Below, piece by piece: positions 10,463-21,606 of a stretch of DNA of 64,000 bases (the first letter of the stretch is position 1; each line of letters opens with the position of its first letter). The notes beneath the pieces are model-generated. The model had not been told where the DNA came from and ran no database searches. It saw nothing but the letters and a program-made list of their open reading frames with translations. Both the position numbers and the translations under genes were made by a program. The stretch lies in NCBI GenBank assembly GCA_012656075.1, contig JAAKBF010000122.1, positions 1-64,000 on the forward strand, given 5' to 3'. Source of the DNA: Phytophthora hibernalis. Taxonomy: Eukaryota; Oomycota; Peronosporomycetes; Peronosporales; Peronosporaceae.

Positions 10463-12428
10463 ATGAACTTGAGGTGCGTAGTGGTTGGCGAAGACTACCT
10501 GTACTTGTTTTCCGTGGGGATTGCTTGTGATGCCAAAGTGAACACGCTGCAAGAAGTAATCTTCCGCACACTAGCGTACAGACGAGACGAATATGCTGCT
10601 AGCGACTTGAAACTCTACTTGACAAGGAAAAATGGCGAATGGATGCCTGTGTCCAAAATCCTGGATGATAACCTGCTACGAGAAATCGATACCTCTTGCA
10701 AAGAGATGCAGCCTTCGTGGGTTCTTTCAGACCCGTCTTACTTTGGATCGGATTTTGAGCTCGGGGAAGACGTGATCCATGTGCTGGTAGAGCTTCCATC
10801 GCATCTTCTTGCTGTTTCTGGAACTGTAATTGGGGCTAATCAAACCGCGCAACGGGTGTACTATATGGTGCGGAGCCCAAGTGTTCCATGGAATAGGAAG
10901 AATGAGTGTCGATCTCAACGATGAGAGAGCGCTTCTTCGAAGTGACTTGACCAAGAATATGGTTGGCCGACTCGATGTAAGTCACGTTTTGCTTATGAAT
11001 AGTCCGCCCGAGACAGGCAAAACTTCTCTGGCAGCGTTGGTGAGTCACGCGTTGGTGAATAGAGCCAAACTTCAACAGAGAAAGGTGTTGGTTGCAAATC
11101 TGTCAATGATGGAGTTTTCCCTGAACGAGACATTTGAGAACGGATTCAAGCGAGCGTGTGGTATTGAGTGGAGTGAAGCTGTGAAACAGGGATCCGAAGG
11201 ATTCACGGTGTATTTCGTGTTGGATGAGGTGCAGTTGTGGTATAACAAGGCTGGACTTGTGACACCTCTCCGAGAGTCTAGCCCATTTTGGAACCTAGTT
11301 GAGGATGTTCTCGGTGGCAAGACGTCCAACTTCAGGGTCTTAATGTTTGCCACTTTCAGTTCTCATCCCGGATACTCCGAACTTATCTGTCCGGTTCAAA
11401 TTCCACAGGACTGGGGGCTCGGCATTGAATATTTGAACTTCAGTTCAAGCGAACTACAAGAGTATGTGATGAAGTGGTTCAAAGGGTCCGAATGCCTTCA
11501 AGAGTTGGAGGGCATACTCTATGAGCATGGACACGTTGGTCTGTGTACGACTGCTATCGGAAAACTGAATGAACGCTACGTTTCTCGTCAGCGGTGTCAG
11601 TTGGCTCATCGGTCGGCTGAAGAGTGGATTCGACTGGTGGAGCACGGTTCCCTGTACGAGGACGGTGATGGTGACCTGTTTAATGCTCTCCATCTGAGAC
11701 CTGCCATTAAACTGGTTGACGATCTCGCTGCCACTGAGCTGAATGCGTTGCGTCAGTTCGTGTTTGAAGGGAATATCGACACCAGTGCTGAAGTTGTGAA
11801 GAAGTTCATCCAAGTTGGCATTCTCGTCCAAACTCACGAAAGGAAAGTAGCGGCCTCTTCTTCAGCTATGTGGCAATACCTCATCAAGACGTTCATTGGC
11901 AGAGTCGAGCGTGCACAGCTTCGCACCGCCACACTCAAGGATCTAGTCGTGCGCGTGGTCCGAACTATTAATTACGCTGGTATCCGAAAGCAGCTCGGAA
12001 CAGCGTTGCCTTCTGACATTCGTTTGGAAAAAACGTGTGGGATGGAGTTTGGTCAAGCTGCGCACCGTTGCACGACAAACAACACATCCGTAACATGCGC
12101 GAATTTCGGCGCTATATCCGAGTCAACTGGGTCCATTGACTTTGCTATCTGCTTTGGTAATGCTTCCTGGGGCGTTGGGCTGTTGTTCGAAGCAGACATG
12201 CTGGATGATCGCATCAGTCATTTTGGTCCTGGTAACAAGTACTCTTCGCACGAACTAAGCGATTTCTGTTTGGTTGACGTTCGACGTATCACGTCCATCG
12301 ATAGTGCTACCAAGGTGACAATTACTCAGGATCTGAGGCGTTGCGAGAAGCTATTTGTCGTGTGTTACAATGCAGAGTTATCGCGTGTGTGGTTGTTGAA
12401 TGGCGAGACCTCTTGGAACGTGTTGTAA
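10463..12428 (+). CDS. Crinkler (CRN) effector with P-loop NTPase and REase-like C-terminus, one frame break
   Basis: ATG 10,463 opens a CRN header: an ubiquitin-like N-terminal domain with LKLYLTRKNGEW at residues 49-60 (variant of LFLAK/LYLAR) and IHVLVELP at about residues 105-112 (variant of the HVLVxxP motif ending CRN headers). From about 10,890 the next frame carries LLMNSPPETGKTSLAAL (Walker A, GKT) and VYFVLDEVQLWY (Walker B, DE), then a C-terminal block with SIDFAICFG and WGVGLLFEADMLDDRI, resembling the nuclease-like domain of NTPase-REase CRNs. CRNs are host-directed effectors, many nuclear. The two parts overlap in different frames at 10,830-10,924, so one indel or a missed short intron separates header from effector. 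No signal peptide is evident, as in many CRNs. Confidence 0.85.
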
Positions 12429-12942
12429 TCTACTACTCGCTGTTCTGACGAAGATCCCATAGACCTCACTCGTTGAAGCAAGGTGGAGCACAAAAGAACT
12501 AGCTACTTGTCGATAGGAGTCAGTTTAACTGGGGTTCTAGCTGGTGGCGCTGAACAAAGGGTTTTAGTATAGGTTTGTTGATTTTATACCAACCAATAAA
12601 AAGAACAACTTACCCTTCACTGCCAGCTACATGTAGTACAGCCTTGCTCACTTTGTACGATGGTGCAAAGTTTTCCGCCGGACAAACATCGTTGGTGAGT
12701 TTTTATAATATTCTACAGCTTTTGAGACTGCTGCTCGTTGGCCCAAATGACAAGTTTACAGCCCAATTCGTGCGTTGGTTCTCCCAGGCGCCTATCGTTC
12801 TCAAGAATACAAATGCTCATTGTTGTTTGCTTCGTAAAACGAATTACTTCTTGAAGTAAAAACCAAGGTATTTGGTAGCGATACCTATTACTCACGAATA
12901 CCCGGCGCGGTGTTGGTTCCCATAGCCATGCCAGAAACATTA
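12429..12942. other. Intergenic, no gene recognised
   Basis: Downstream of the CRN stop. No domain-bearing ORF. Most short ORFs are antisense or random. Confidence 0.4.
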
Positions 12943-14612
12943 TCTGCTCGCGGGTACGTCCATCGTCGGAATTGTGGGTGTCGGCACGTTCGTCCCATTC
13001 GTGTACGCATGCAGTCTCACTTTGCCATCGTAGCACATGTTGGTGTTGAAGTACTTGATTCCCACGGTAACATACTCAGCGTCGAAGTCCCTGCAGGTTG
13101 AGATCGGGTAGGTTGCAAATGTCCACGAATTGCCGAGACTGGGGACTACCTTGAAATAGGAGTCATCGGTAATGCGAGGATGGCATTTTCCGTCAGCTTT
13201 GTACTTTAGTACTATATTGACGGAACGAACTACTTCGCAGTTCGTTCCGTCAATATAATTCTCCAACTACAAAAGGAATATCGTTGAATAGTGACACTGC
13301 GTACTCCTTAGTGTTGTACATGTAGATACAATTGTACGGTACACCGCGTTTGATAATCAAATTAATTCTCTTGGCACCATCTCTCATGTTGGGGCCTCTG
13401 TGGCCGAATACACTATCTTATCGTTTGCCACAATAACCTGCACTGGAGCCTACAAGCATGACTTGTCGTCAAATCTAACAACAGTTGCCTTCATCGCCGT
13501 TTCTGAGAGTTTATCAAGCCATCCGATTGAGAACATTTTGCTTGGGCTAGTCATGTACTCGCCCCCATCATAGCTATCCATAATACCGGTACACGCTTGT
13601 GATAAAAGTTGCCGCTTATTCACTGTTGTACTGTTATCAATAACACCACACTCTGTATCGGAGTACGTAGTCATCTCGACGGTGCTTTCTGCTGTAATCG
13701 TAACTTTGAAACTCGTCGCATCATCCGTGTCGGAGTGGCAGAGACCGTCTGCTGTGTATACCGTGATATCTGGATACTCCTCCGCAGTACTGGTTGTCCC
13801 ATTCCTGGACGATCAAGTGCGGTGGAGTTGCCGAACGTGTTCATCGCATGAGTAGAGTAGTCATCGCTCGTGTAGTTCGAGAGGAGTAGTGCACCGAGCC
13901 GTCAGGTAGACACTTCGACTCCAAAGGATCTGGGATGCTGCTGAGGCAGTCAAACCCATGTGTAAGTGGGTGTTTCAGAGCATGTGCTCTCGTCGAATAC
14001 TGCGACTGCCTTCATATGCATCGCCTTCAACCCGCTAATACCAAATGTCACCCCGTTCACACAGGCACTCTTCATAGCCGTAGCCCACGTCATTTGCGTC
14101 TCCGACAACACGTCTGTACAATACAGATCGCTACAGGCCGTGTGGGTGGTGAAAGAGCCGGCGATAACGATCTTCGAACTCGTGGAGCTCGAATGTTGAG
14201 AGTAGCATTTTCTCAGCGGCACGTCCAGACGATACGCAGAGCCATTATCGAAAGCATGCTGGTCACACCACTGCCACCCGTTTCCATCACTCGTGTCGTA
14301 GTTTTCCACGAAGAGAAATGGATGCCACGTGCTGTCGTCTTGTCCATAAAATGCTTTGTAGAATACCTCGTAGTAGTTCATGCAATCTGAGACGACGTAC
14401 ACTACTCCATTGGGGTCTGCTCCATTAGGGTTTGCAAACTGGGTTATCGCGATCTTTCTTGGCCACGCACACCAGCTCTACCTCCATACTCACCTAGTCG
14501 CTGGTGAGAAACAGGAGTCATTTTCGTAAGTCATAAGCGTTGTCAGTGATCCATGGCTGCTGTTGACGCTGAAAACAATCGCGGCGACGAGGCCAAGCTG
14601 TAAAATCCACAT
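12943..14612 (-). pseudogene. Secreted Cys-rich repeat protein, pseudogene
   Basis: The minus strand starts at ATG 14,612 with a signal-peptide-like MWILQLGLVAAIVFSVNSSHG, then LTTLMTYENDSCFSP, the same module start (xxVxxYxxxSC) as the large repeat gene at 57 kb. Further modules appear in broken frames: VVSDCMNYYEVFYKAF (about 14,400), MKAVAVFDESTCSETP (about 13,985), MTTYSDTECGVIDNST (about 13,674), and NYIDGTNCEVVRS...ADGKCHP (about 13,260). At least four stops or frameshifts separate them. This family resembles the ectodomains of oomycete receptor-like kinases of the TKL group (inference); no kinase domain is attached here. Confidence 0.75.
13213..13257. repeat. Perfect 19-bp inverted repeat, 7-nt loop
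   Basis: tatattgacggaacgaact (13,213-13,231) and its exact reverse complement (13,239-13,257) flank acttcgc. It lies inside the Cys-rich pseudogene, in the module where related copies read YYANGTNCQ and have no such palindrome. Confidence 0.95.
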
Positions 14613-14807
14613 GTTAATTCGACAGAAGTGGTGGTGTCGTAGTGATTCGAAGCCGGTGGTATGCCAAATGAGAGATCACGGGCCAGTAGATCCCAGATCT
14701 TGTTAGAAAGATTCGCCTTTTCGCAGCCGCACATTTTCGTCTCCAGGTAAACTGGAAAAATGTAACCCGCGGCAATGTCATGCCATGCCGTAACAACAAA
14801 AGCGTCA

Positions 14808-15898
14808 CTACAGTTTTTCGATGTTAACAACTCCGTCCACAACCTTCTTCTGGTGCTCTTGCAGCTCCTGGTATTCCCATCTCTCCACTTCGCTCAGGAA
14901 CGGGTCCCTTATCTGCTTCGCTTCTTCGCGAATACCCAGCAACTCCTCAACCACCGCAGCGCCACAAAAAGGGACATACGTTTCCGAGTATCCTCCTTCG
15001 TGTGCGAACACAATCCGCCCCGTACACAATCGCTTCGCCGCCTCGACCAATTCGCGCCATGAATCGGAACACGCTAGTGCTCAAAATCATGGATCCGCGT
15101 ACGACGCATCGAACCCCGACGATACCAGCACAAAATCTGGTTGAAACCTGTTGAGCGCTGGGATCACTACTTTGTTGAACGCGTACTTGTAGGCCCCCGA
15201 TCCAGACCCCGGCGGCAGTGGCAGGTTAATGTTGAACCCTTATCCTCGTCCTTCGCCTCTCTCGTCCACCGCCCCACTATCCGCCGGGTAATTATTCGCT
15301 TGATGCATCGATACAAATAGCACTCGATCGTCCTCATAGAAGGCTTGCTGTGTTCCGTTGCCGTGGTGGACATCATAGTCCACAATGGCGATCTTATTAA
15401 TCTGATCCGAATAAGAGGCCAGCAAATGCTGGGCAGTAATGGCTACATTGTTTAGTAGACTGAAACCCATCCCCTGTCTGATACAGCATGGTGTCCAGGA
15501 GGACGTGTTAGAGCATAGACAGTGTCCTCCCGACCGTCCATCACTGCGTCCGCAGCTGCGAGGACCCCTCCCGCCGACAGTCGCGCAATGTCAAAGGCGA
15601 ACTGCGAGAACGGAGCTTCCTTCCCAGCATTGCCGCCTTCTTTTCGTGCTGAGAGTCGCTCCAGTTCTCCCTAGTACCGACGCGTGTGCACTCACTCCAT
15701 TTGAGCGGTCGTGGCCACTTGAGGCTTGACGATTGTCAGTTGGTCCAACAGACCCGACACCGCCAGCAGCGAGTGGAACCGACGCTTAGTCTCAGGAGAT
15801 TCCAAGTGGCGGAAGGGCTCAACCAACGCAGAGTACTGCGTGCTCAATGGTCGATGCCATAAGTAGCGCTTGTCAAACACGTAGCCCACCTTCATCAC
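14808..15898 (-). pseudogene. Class II histone deacetylase, pseudogene
   Basis: The minus strand reads, in order and in shifting frames: VGYVFDKRYLWHRPLS (N-terminus, about 15,895); a RPPGHHAV segment (about 15,495); GFSLLNNVAITAQHLL and IAIVDYDVHHGNGTQQAFY (zinc-binding Asp and His, about 15,370-15,470); PLPPGSGSGAYKYAFNKVV and VLVSSGFDASYADP (third zinc Asp, about 15,100-15,230); and GRIVFAHEGGYSETYVPFCG (C-terminal Gly-Tyr catalytic loop, about 14,960-15,020). Two in-frame stops follow DASYADP near 15,090, and there are frameshifts near 15,250 and 15,480. The protein would remove acetyl groups from lysine if intact. Class II identity rests on GFSLLNN and HEGGYSE. Confidence 0.85.
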
Positions 15899-16047
15899 TC
15901 GTCTCGAATACTGTTCTCAGATCCTCACGAACAGCGCGACCTTTCAAGATCATGTAATTCCTATGTAGCTTTAATTGAATGTGGTCCACATATCGCCACT
16001 TAAACGTTACATAATCGACAAACACGAACATATTTTCATTGGCGACG

Positions 16048-18052
16048 ATGCTGTCGATGCGTGCATTAGCGTCGCGCAGCTCGCGCGGCTTCTTGAGTGC
16101 TGGACAGCGCCTACGCTCTAGTCAGCATGTAGCTGCGTTGCATGCGCACCCGTTGATGTCTCTAACACCGTCTACTTCGCTCTGTGGGCTCCGCAATTGC
16201 TCATCTACCGACTCGTCCAAGGTCCCTACACCGTCCCATTTCGCTGCCACCGCCGAGGAGCCGAAACTGAGCGTGGAACAGATCCTGAACCACGTGTCCC
16301 TCATGGAACAATGGACCTGCAGTGGCTGTGGCATCGAGCTGCAGTACGAGGAGCCCAAGAGCATCGGCTACTTCCCCAAGCAGCTGCTGAGCAACGTGCA
16401 CGAGCTCAAGGACCTCCGACGACTACGCTGCGAGCGTTGCTTCCAGATGACGCAGTACGGAAAGATATCGGACACTAAGATGCCGTACAACGAGTACGAG
16501 AAGCGGGTGCTGGAGCTGCGCAGTAAGGACATGCTCATGATCCAGTTGGTGGACATCCTCGACATCTCGGGCAGTCTGCTGCCCAAGGCGCGCCACGTCT
16601 TTGGCAACAAACCGGTGATGCTCGTGGTGAACAAGGGCGACCTGGTGCCTACCAAGTCGGGCATTCGGCGTCTCATGAGGAGGATCAAGCAGGAGGCAAA
16701 GTAGGAGCTGTGTCTTGCATGAGGAGAGTTTAGTGCTGGACTGATGACTGGTGGTTTCTTGTTGCAGGGAGGCCGGGATTGACAACTTGCTCTCCATCTA
16801 CTTGATCAGCGCCATGAAGCGTATCGGCATGAAGGAGATTGTGGAGGATGTGGCCAAGTACCGACAGGGGCGGGACATTTGTGTCGTAGGCGCGGCGAAC
16901 GTAGGCAAGTCGACATTCCTCAACTCGTTCCTGTCGCACCTGGTGGATCGCAAGTGGCAGCACAACCACCGCAAGTACATGAAGATGGCGGAGGTGCCGC
17001 TGTCGGAGCTGGAGAACGACGAGACAGCCATGATGCTCAACATCGACGACGAGTTGATGGCTGAGACCAAGGCCGATAGGGAGGAGGGAGTGCCACCTGA
17101 GGAAACCAGCGTCGTCACTCCGCATGGAGAGCTCTATGTTGCTCGGGCGAAGACCCGGAGATGATTGAGACGAGTGCAGAGGAAGACAGGCAGATGACCA
17201 CTTCGCCGCTGCCCGGTACCACCTTGGCAGTCCAGTATCTGCCTGTCATGGTGCGCAACGAGGTCTTCAACATTCTGGATACCCCCGGTTTGATTACCGA
17301 CACGAAGCGACAGAAGCTTGTTGAAGTCCTTGCACTGGACGGCGCCGCCAAACTGAAGGACGTGTTTCCAGCCAAGCAGTTGCCGGTTCGTTGACGACAA
17401 CGTCCGAGTTGTCGAAATACTTCGGCTGTGCTAACTCACGTTTTGTGTTGTTGTTTAGGTAACGACGTATCGTGTCCGCCCCGGTCGTAGTTTGTTCCTC
17501 GGTGCTCTTGCTCGTTTCGACTACGAGACGACTGGAAGTGAGAATGACAAAAACATGTTGCTGTTGTCGTGGTATGGCGTGCTGCCCGGCCACCTTACCA
17601 AGACAGATCGTAAGTCTGCTGCAAACTCGTTTGGTGACCGACTACTAACACTTTGTTTTGGTTGAATTCATCACCGTGCAGGTGCTGAGGACACCTTTGT
17701 GAAGCACGCAGGTGGCATCCTCTCACCCCCACGTGGGCTTGACGCCATGAGCTTCACCGGCCCGCTCACGCACTCGCAGAACGTATACTTGAAAGACTAC
17801 GTGCTTGACAGCGTGACGACCAAGTCCAAGCACAAGAAGCCCAAGCGCACGACGGTCGTAGAGCTGGAGGTGCCGGGCTTCGGATGGCTCTCCGTCACAG
17901 CTGTGGACCTCGACGGCACAGCAGCTTCACAAAAGACGCTGAACCAGGGTAAACTCTCGGTGTTAACGTGCCGCGGATTGCCAGTCGTGCCTCGCTCGCC
18001 GCTGTTCCCGTACGAACTGTCGGACTCCAAGAGTACGACGTGGAAGCGCTAG
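16048..18052 (+). CDS. NOA1: NOA1/YqeH-type circularly permuted GTPase, mitochondrial
   Basis: Start ATG 16,048 gives an Arg/Ser-rich presequence (MLSMRALASRSSRGFLSAG), likely for mitochondria. A CSGC...CERC zinc finger lies at residues about 91-135. The GTPase motifs are permuted: G4 VVNKGDL precedes G1 GAANVGKSTFLN and G3 LDTPGLI, diagnostic of NOA1/YqeH, which acts in mitoribosome assembly. Introns by GT-AG and frame: 16,701-16,767, 17,386-17,458 (branch ctaactcac) and 17,610-17,681 (branch ctactaac). One break remains: frame 16,768-17,164 ends in KTRR-stop while the continuation (EDPEMIETSAEED) is in the neighbouring frame, with no intron signals, implying a one-base indel near 17,140-17,150. 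Otherwise the gene is complete and ends at TAG 18,052. Confidence 0.88.
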
Positions 18053-18149
18053 AATGTAGCACCAGGTCGACACCCCGAACGTTGATAAACACCTTGATAG
18101 AACAAAGCTTTATTCGTATCTACATGTGCTGTTCTCTGGATTTTATGTC

Positions 18150-18285
18150 TACCAGGGATTGTAACGAGGTCTGAATCCTTGCATTTCTGATACCTTTCGT
18201 AATACGATTTGGATAATGTAGCAAATAAGCTTTAAGACCCAGCTATATTTGATAACCTGGTCGATTATTATTTTATTTGTGCGGT
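18150..18285 (+). repeat. Dispersed 135-bp repeat, copy B, downstream of NOA1
   Basis: It matches the reverse complement of 6,796-6,931 (see that entry). It starts about 100 bp past the NOA1 stop and lies in NOA1's orientation. The segment begins accagggattgtaacgagg and ends near tattttatttgtg. Confidence 0.85.
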
Positions 18286-18799
18286 AGACCCATCTCCAGA
18301 AGATTAAAACAAACATACCTCATACAGGATTTGCAATGGGTTAAATTGTGGCTTTTTCTGCATCGGGTCATTTTAATTTGTACATAAATCGTGGGTTGAC
18401 CTCGTAATCAGTCTGATAAAGCGTTGGACTATGATATGATATCACTTATAATCGTATTTTACCTGCAGCAGATGATTTATCGAGACCGATTTCATAAGTT
18501 ACTAAAATACCGAGCACCGAAACTACAGTGGTGTGAAGACTAGGGCTTCGCGAAGACTGAGATAGTATATTGCTAAATACGACTCTATAACCAGGGGTTC
18601 GTGTAGGCTGGGATAGCATTTTGTTTTGGAAGTGGATAAAGTCACACAATGAGTGCACGTAAGAAATTCGTAAATAAAATACGGGACTGAAATAAAATCC
18701 CGAGAAATCAGCCAGCCATAAAAGTCAGAAAACACGCCTCCTCCTCTCCTCCCCCGACGAATTTGAGCCTTTCATTTCGAAACACGCGCGAAAACCAGG
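18286..18799. other. Intergenic, no gene recognised
   Basis: AT-rich. It contains an imperfect duplication: agggcttcgcgaagactgag at about 18,542 and aggggttcgtgtaggctggg at about 18,597. It probably includes the 5' terminal region of the following MULE, but no inverted partner was found. Confidence 0.4.
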
Positions 18800-21465
18800 A
18801 TGGCGAGTATCGCGTCGACTTCCGAGCCCGACAACGATCCAGATGAAGGCCAATCTCCGGAGGAGCACGTCCCTGCATCGTCAACTGCTCTCGCCCATGC
18901 CTCACGTATGCGCGAGGACATGTTTGACAGCTGGGAGGCGTTTTTACGCGTTTTGATGCGTATCAAGGAGACTCGCCAGATCTTCAAAATGCGCACGTCT
19001 ACCAGCTCGGCAGCTAGAAATGCGGATCTCCAACAGCGTGGCAAGGACACCCCTGAAACGCTCATTCCCGACTCGTTCGACAAGTACTACCGGAAGCTGG
19101 TAAGTACACACAGTTGGACGCGACCCAGTCGATCGAAGGGCAAGCGGCACAACTACTTCGTGAAATCGACAGGGTGCGCAGCGCGGATGACGGCAACGGT
19201 GGTGTGGAATGGTTCCAGAGGCTTTCAAGTAAAGGTTACGCAGCAGCACACCAAGCACAATCACGCGCTGGGCTCGGGATCGTATGGGAATCATCCCTCC
19301 AACCGTCGCGTCGAAGATGAAGACATGATTGACTTTGTGGACGAACTTCAAGCCGCCGGAGCTAAGAAGAAGCTCATATTGCAGTTCCTGAGGAAGAGGA
19401 CAGGTACGCTACCCAATTTTCGGTTACTTGGTTAGCTATGTTCCTAATCGTTGCTTAGGCAAACATGTTACGCTGCGCGACGTGCACAATATGGTTGCCA
19501 ACCTGAAAGAAGCTCGACGCGGATCTACGACTGTCGAATCGAGATTGTAGGCAGGACTCCGCGATTTCTGCTCTCGCAAGGGTAACACGGCGACGATCTA
19601 CGTCGACGATGACAAGCTGTCGAAGGCAATTACTTTCCAGACACATCAGATGCGGCGGTTCTTTGAGGCCTTCTCCCAAGTGTTGATGGTGGATGCTACG
19701 CACAACACGAACGACTCCCGGTACAAGCTTTTCAGTTTCATGATCCATGACGTCTTCGGCCACGTAAGTACATGTATGTGTGACTTTGTGACGATATTGA
19801 CTGGATTGTGCCTCTTTGTGTCTCTATGTGTGCTTGTGTGTCTTTGTGTATTGTGTGTCTGTTTGTTATTCACAGGGACAATATGTTCAGCACGCTCTCA
19901 TGGAGAATGAGAGCGCCGAATGCTTGACGGATGCAGTCACCTCTTTCAAGTCGTTTAACCCAACTTGGGAGCGAAGTTCGAGTTATTATCGTTGACAAGG
20001 ACTTTGGGAGATTTCGCTGCTACAGGCTGCCTTCCCTGCTGCGCGAATTCTTCTCTGTGCGTTCCATGTGGTAAAATATCTTCGGAATGAAATGTCGAAG
20101 CGAGAGTACAGCATTGAGGATCGTGACAAAGTGGAAGACGCTGTGCATATGATGCTGAATGCCACGACGGAGGCTGAATATGAGATCGCCCGCGACTACT
20201 TGTACTATGTGGTGGACGAAAAGAGAATTTCACTCGACGAAGACATTACAGACACCAGGCACCCGTTTCTCAAGTACTTTCTCGAGAATTGGCACAATTG
20301 CAGGGAGATGTGGAGTGGTTTTGGTCGTGTAGAGGTTCCTCATTTGGGGAACACTACGAACAACCGGTAGTGCTGTTACAGCCTTGTTTTTGTGCATGGT
20401 CGCATGTACAGTAGTAACTCCCGTTCTGTGTTATATAGATTGGAGGCAGCGTGGGGTCATTTGAAGGACGTTCTGAAGCCTACGATGATGCTGGACGAGT
20501 GCGTTGATACGCTACTTTTCTTGCAATCGATCGCCGAGCTGGAGTATGCAAAGAAGATGACGGACGTTGGATACATGCGCTATGCCGGAGCGGACGCTGA
20601 GTTGCACAAGCTGTCAAAAGAGGTCAGCCAGCACGCGTATGAATTGGTGGAGAAGCAGTATCGCGTTGCCAACGATCGCAAGACGCAGTATTAGACTCAA
20701 GAGATACAGCCGCATATGATTGAGATGGTATCAATGGTTTACAAGACCCGCAAGTACCATATTGATACTAGGGTACGTACGCTGAAATGATAGTGCTAGA
20801 CGAATAATGTTTGAGCGCTAACCAAGAGTATCATTATCTCTGTGTAGACGTATCATTGTTCGTGTATTTTCATGAGAACGGAGCTGCTTCCTTGCCGACA
20901 TGTGATCTACTGGCGCCTGCTTGCCGGTAAAAGTCCCATCCCGATGTCGCACATCCATCCTCGTTGGAGCCTTTCGTGTCATCTGAACCTTCCAGTCGAA
21001 GAGGAGGAAGAAGACGAAGTTGCGTGTGGATCGTTCCGCGTCCGTGATTCAACTTTGGGGTCGACGCGTCACAAAATGCTGAATGGAACCAACAAATTTC
21101 GCACAGCGCACGCAGTCAGCACGCGCATTGCCGATATCATGAGCCGGAACGAAACTCCGGTGTTCAATCAAATGCTGGAGAGTCTCAAGCGCTTTGAATC
21201 GATTGTAGCAGACGGTGAGGCGCCTTTCGTGTCAGAAGTTACTTCGCGGGTGGACCAACTATCCGACTTGAACTCGCTCTCGCAGATCTTGGGTGAGAGT
21301 GCTGTCCCAATGACTCTAATAGCTGACGACACTGCATCTTCACACCGGGATGAAAGAGAGGTACCTGCGGTCGAACATGCGGCTACGGGTGGTTCTGATA
21401 CTTGCAAGGAGTGTACGAAGACTCCGCCTGAAAGTCACATGCGTGAAGTGACGCAAAGCAGATGA
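18800..21465 (+). pseudogene. MULE transposase with SWIM zinc finger (ZSWIM-like), multi-exon, degenerate
   Basis: ATG 18,800 begins an acidic N-terminus, followed by a FAR1/WRKY-like DNA-binding region (GCAARMTATVVW...HTKHNHAL). Introns are inferred at 19,404-19,458, 19,764-19,875 (GT-rich), 20,367-20,438 and 20,773-20,847, each restoring frame. The RNase H-like core reads FFEAFSQVLMVDATHNTNDS (first catalytic Asp) and LLQAAFPAARILLCAFHVVK (the CxxH region). After the last intron, HCSCIFMRTELLPCRHVIYW fits the SWIM pattern CxC...CxH. Stops at about 19,548 and 20,692 and a double frameshift near 19,980 (around the VDKDFG Asp) disable it. Confidence 0.8.
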
Positions 21466-21606
21466 CACACAACAAGTCACACAATAAGTCACACAACTAG
21501 TGTGACTCAAGGTTTGGGTCACACTGTCGAGGCGGGCATTGCTTGTCAAGACGCCACGGAAGACGTCGAGGTGCGCGATCTTCTGTCTAAGGAGACGGTG
21601 TAAACG

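Noticed and set aside
19764..19875. GT-rich stretch as a microsatellite
   Set aside because: It is explained as the second intron of the MULE transposase (GTAAGT...CACAG), which restores the reading frame.
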